64,000 bases of DNA from Bacillus sp. FJAT-28004 (GTDB taxonomy: Bacteria; Bacillota; Bacilli; Paenibacillales; Paenibacillaceae): contig NZ_LGHP01000001.1 in assembly GCF_001280845.1 (NCBI RefSeq), positions 615,905 through 679,904 on the forward strand, given 5' to 3'. The translations under genes were made by a program, and so were the position numbers. Below the pieces are notes generated by a model, which was not told the origin of the DNA, did not search any database, and was given only the letters and a program-made list of their open reading frames with translations. Shown one piece after another: positions 61,968-64,000 of the stretch; positions within the stretch are counted from its first letter, which is position 1, and each line of letters starts with the position of its first letter.

Positions 61968-62164
61968 GCTTATCCCCACCTTTTTATCCTGTATCTGTTT
62001 CTGGATGTTTAATTAGTTTATCTGCAATAACGGATTTCAACAATGGAGCATTTGGAAGTGTGTCGTTTTGCGTTACAAATCGGTAAATGCTTGTATAGAA
62101 TGGGACGAGCGACCGACCTATAATGAAGTCACTAAGCAACGCAAGATTGGCAGGAGGTTATAAA

Positions 62165-63154
62165 ATGGAATCCATATTGAAAGCGGAATCAAGTAAATCT
62201 GTTCCACCCAAAAAGAAGCGCAGCATTGGAAATTCAAATGTATGGGGCAGGTTGAAGGAACAGCGGCTATTATACGTGCTCATGCTTCCGGCTTTAATTG
62301 TTACACTCATATTTTCATATGTCCCCATGTTTGGCTTATACATGGCCTTCATTAATTATTCTCCAGGCGGAGGATCGTTTTTTGGACAGTTTTTTACGAC
62401 GGAGTTTGTAGGTTTGGATTGGTTTAACTACTTTTTTACGAATGGCGATTTCGTCAGAATAATGCGCAATACGCTGGCTCAAAGTTTTCTATCTCTGTTA
62501 TTCGGATTTCCAATGCCGATTATTCTTGCCCTGATGATTAATGAAATGCGCAATGGCTGGTTCAAACGGACGTTTCAAACCGTATCTTACATGCCTCATT
62601 TTATTTCGTGGGTCATTGCAGCGAACATTATTATCACAGTACTCTCTTCAAGCGGTGTCATTAATAATATATTGACTGGGCTTGGAATCATTGATGAGCC
62701 GATTCAGTTTATGCAAAAAGGTCCGTTGTTCTGGTGGATCATAGCATTCTCCAACACATGGAAGGACATGGGCTTTAACGCGATTATGTATTTGGCCGCT
62801 ATCTCGGCTATTAATCCAGAGCTGTATGAGGTGGCGAAGGTAGACGGGGCCAGCCGTCTTAAGCAAATGCTGCATATCACGCTGCCGTCTATTAAACCGA
62901 CAATTATCATTCTTGCTATTTTAGCGGTTGGCGGGATTTTGAACGCAGGTTTTGATCAGCAATTTTTGATGCAAAATAATACAGTGCTTCAATATTCAGA
63001 AGTTATTGATACGTACACGTACAAATATGGTTTGCAAAACGGAATGTTCTCATACGGAGCAGCTGTTGGATTATTCAAATCGGTCGTCGCATTCATCCTT
63101 GTTCTAAGCGTCAATAAGATGGCCAAAAAAATGAATGAACAGTCGTTGTTCTAG
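62165..63154 (+). CDS. LplB-like CUT1 sugar ABC transporter permease
   Basis: A 329-residue permease with six membrane segments after a basic N-terminus of about 45 residues. Markers are YVLMLPALIVTLIFSYVPMF, YMAFINYSPGGG, GFPMPIILALMINEMRNGWF, VSYMPHFISWVIAANII and the EAA loop YEVAKVDGASRLKQMLHITL. It belongs to the LplB/YtcP family of carbohydrate uptake systems. ATG 62165 follows AGGAGG by 7 bases; the longer frame from 62123 lacks a site. It is paired with the permease at 63181; a solute-binding protein gene would be expected beyond the window. Confidence 0.94.
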   Translation: MESILKAESSKSVPPKKKRSIGNSNVWGRLKEQRLLYVLMLPALIVTLIFSYVPMFGLYMAFINYSPGGGSFFGQFFTTEFVGLDWFNYFFTNGDFVRIMRNTLAQSFLSLLFGFPMPIILALMINEMRNGWFKRTFQTVSYMPHFISWVIAANIIITVLSSSGVINNILTGLGIIDEPIQFMQKGPLFWWIIAFSNTWKDMGFNAIMYLAAISAINPELYEVAKVDGASRLKQMLHITLPSIKPTIIILAILAVGGILNAGFDQQFLMQNNTVLQYSEVIDTYTYKYGLQNGMFSYGAAVGLFKSVVAFILVLSVNKMAKKMNEQSLF

Positions 63155-63180
63155 TACAAACAAGAAAAGGAGAACACTTC

Positions 63181-64000
63181 ATGGCAAAATTTAAAAATGA
63201 TTTTCTGTTTATGTCTATCGTCTACTTATTCGTCATCGCGGTTTTTATCGTAACCTTTTATCCTTTCTGGAACATATTCATCATCTCGCTTAATAGTGCC
63301 GAAGATACGCTGCGAGGAAATCTGTATTTGTGGCCAAGAGATTTCAGCTTAGCCAGCTATAAGCAAATTTTATCCGATAGCGAGATTTGGATGGCAATAA
63401 AAGTTACAGTGCTGCGGACGTTAATCGGAACTCCACTCGCGGTTATTGTCATTAGTATGCTTGCCTTTTCTCTAAGTAAGCGCGAGCTCGTTGGAAATCG
63501 GTTCTGGTCACTATATTTTGTGTTCACCATGTATTTTGGCGGCGGACTCATTCCTTATTATATGGTGCTCAAAAGCCTGCATCTCATTGACAGCTTCATG
63601 GTATTTATTTTACCAGGCATGATGAATGTGTTTTATATGATTATTGTACGAACCTTCATGCAGCAGCTTCCGCAGGAGCTGGATGAGTCAGCAAAAATAG
63701 ACGGCGCTAATTACTTGCAAATCTTCTTCAAAATTATATTGCCGCTAACGACACCAGTGCTTGCGACGATCGGAATGTTTACAGCAATTGGTCACTGGAA
63801 CGCTTGGTTCGATTCCTACGTGTTTACGTACAACTCTGATCTTAAGACGCTTCAGGCAGTGCTTGTCAAAATACTGAATCAGTATCAAACCAGCTCGATG
63901 GTGGGCGATGCGCAGCAGCTTGCGGATGCTTCGAAACGACTGGCTGTGTCACCGGATACGATTCGGATGGCGGCAACAATGGTCGCAACGCTTCCTATAT
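63181..64000 (+). CDS. YtcP-like CUT1 sugar ABC transporter permease (3' truncated by window end)
   Basis: Open from ATG 63181 (AAAAGGAG upstream) to the last base, 273 residues. Membrane segments include FMSIVYLFVIAVFIVTFYPF, LAVIVIVIS-like LAVIVISMLAFSLSK and FTMYFGGGLIPYYMVL. The EAA loop DESAKIDGANYLQIFFKIIL matches the partner's, and the C-terminal part has FTAIGHWNAWFDSYVFT, typical of LplC/YtcP proteins. The final segment (after SPDTIRMAATMVATLPI) is missing only because the window ends. It starts 26 bases after the LplB-like gene. Confidence 0.93.
   Translation, partial: MAKFKNDFLFMSIVYLFVIAVFIVTFYPFWNIFIISLNSAEDTLRGNLYLWPRDFSLASYKQILSDSEIWMAIKVTVLRTLIGTPLAVIVISMLAFSLSKRELVGNRFWSLYFVFTMYFGGGLIPYYMVLKSLHLIDSFMVFILPGMMNVFYMIIVRTFMQQLPQELDESAKIDGANYLQIFFKIILPLTTPVLATIGMFTAIGHWNAWFDSYVFTYNSDLKTLQAVLVKILNQYQTSSMVGDAQQLADASKRLAVSPDTIRMAATMVATLPI

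Overview
The window looks like chromosome from an endospore-forming, low-to-mid GC Bacillota, most likely Paenibacillus or a close relative. The evidence is the sporulation genes (kapB, an sspH-type SASP, cmpA), CCA-encoding tRNAs, strong AGGAGG ribosome sites with frequent TTG/GTG starts, a YesM/YesN-type two-component pair next to LplB/YtcP-type sugar permeases, and several Paenibacillus-style conserved proteins. No CRISPR array, insertion sequence or replication origin was seen. The assignment comes from reading the sequence; no database search was run.

Layout. 1-6.5 kb: a truncated SH3/NlpC-P60 wall hydrolase, a DedA-type membrane protein, malic enzyme, a UgtP-like glycolipid glycosyltransferase, KapB and a secreted SGNH hydrolase. 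6.5-11.6 kb: the large subunit of glutamate synthase (gltB), with a structured leader and no gltD beside it. 11.9-16 kb: a PilZ protein, a ManC-like nucleotidyltransferase, a small zinc-ribbon protein and a BcrA-type ABC exporter. 16-20 kb (minus strand): a bactofilin translationally coupled to a membrane-anchored M23 peptidase, and a Wzy_C/TPR O-antigen-ligase-like protein.

20-35.3 kb is a surface-glycan locus: an ABC exporter (wzm with an unusual N-terminal extension, and wzt), a 1447-residue methyltransferase/coiled-coil/RgpF/HAD fusion, three GT2 glycosyltransferases, rmlA-C-B-D (rfbA, rfbC, rfbB, rfbD) for dTDP-L-rhamnose, and a WcaJ/WsaP-type initiating sugar-phosphate transferase. Its first 8 kb (about 20.1-28.6 kb) is strikingly AT-rich compared with both flanks. 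The gene set and the rmlACBD order resemble known S-layer glycosylation (slg) clusters of Geobacillus and Paenibacillus. The working model is: the initiating transferase loads undecaprenyl phosphate, the GTs and the fusion build and cap a rhamnose-containing chain, Wzm/Wzt export it, and the Wzy_C protein may transfer it to protein.

35-45.5 kb is housekeeping and sporulation: cardiolipin synthase, SspH, a cupredoxin, a second DedA protein, thioredoxin-like and metallo-beta-lactamase-fold proteins, Tex, an Rrf2 regulator beside a nitroreductase, the unlisted small gene cmpA, and SprT. 45.5-47.1 kb holds eight tRNA genes, with a Glu-Lys-Leu block present twice. 47.2-51.9 kb: an XRE-type regulator, L25/Ctc with a terminator in its leader, and a coupled GT4 / six-hairpin-like / manC operon. 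51.9-55.3 kb: a minimal YkuD transpeptidase, a Fic/Doc-like remnant, a uracil permease and an NfeD/SPFH pair. 55.4-64 kb is a carbohydrate-utilisation locus: a secreted double-CBM35 clan GH-D glycosidase, a YesM/YesN-like two-component system and two CUT1 permeases, the second cut by the window end.
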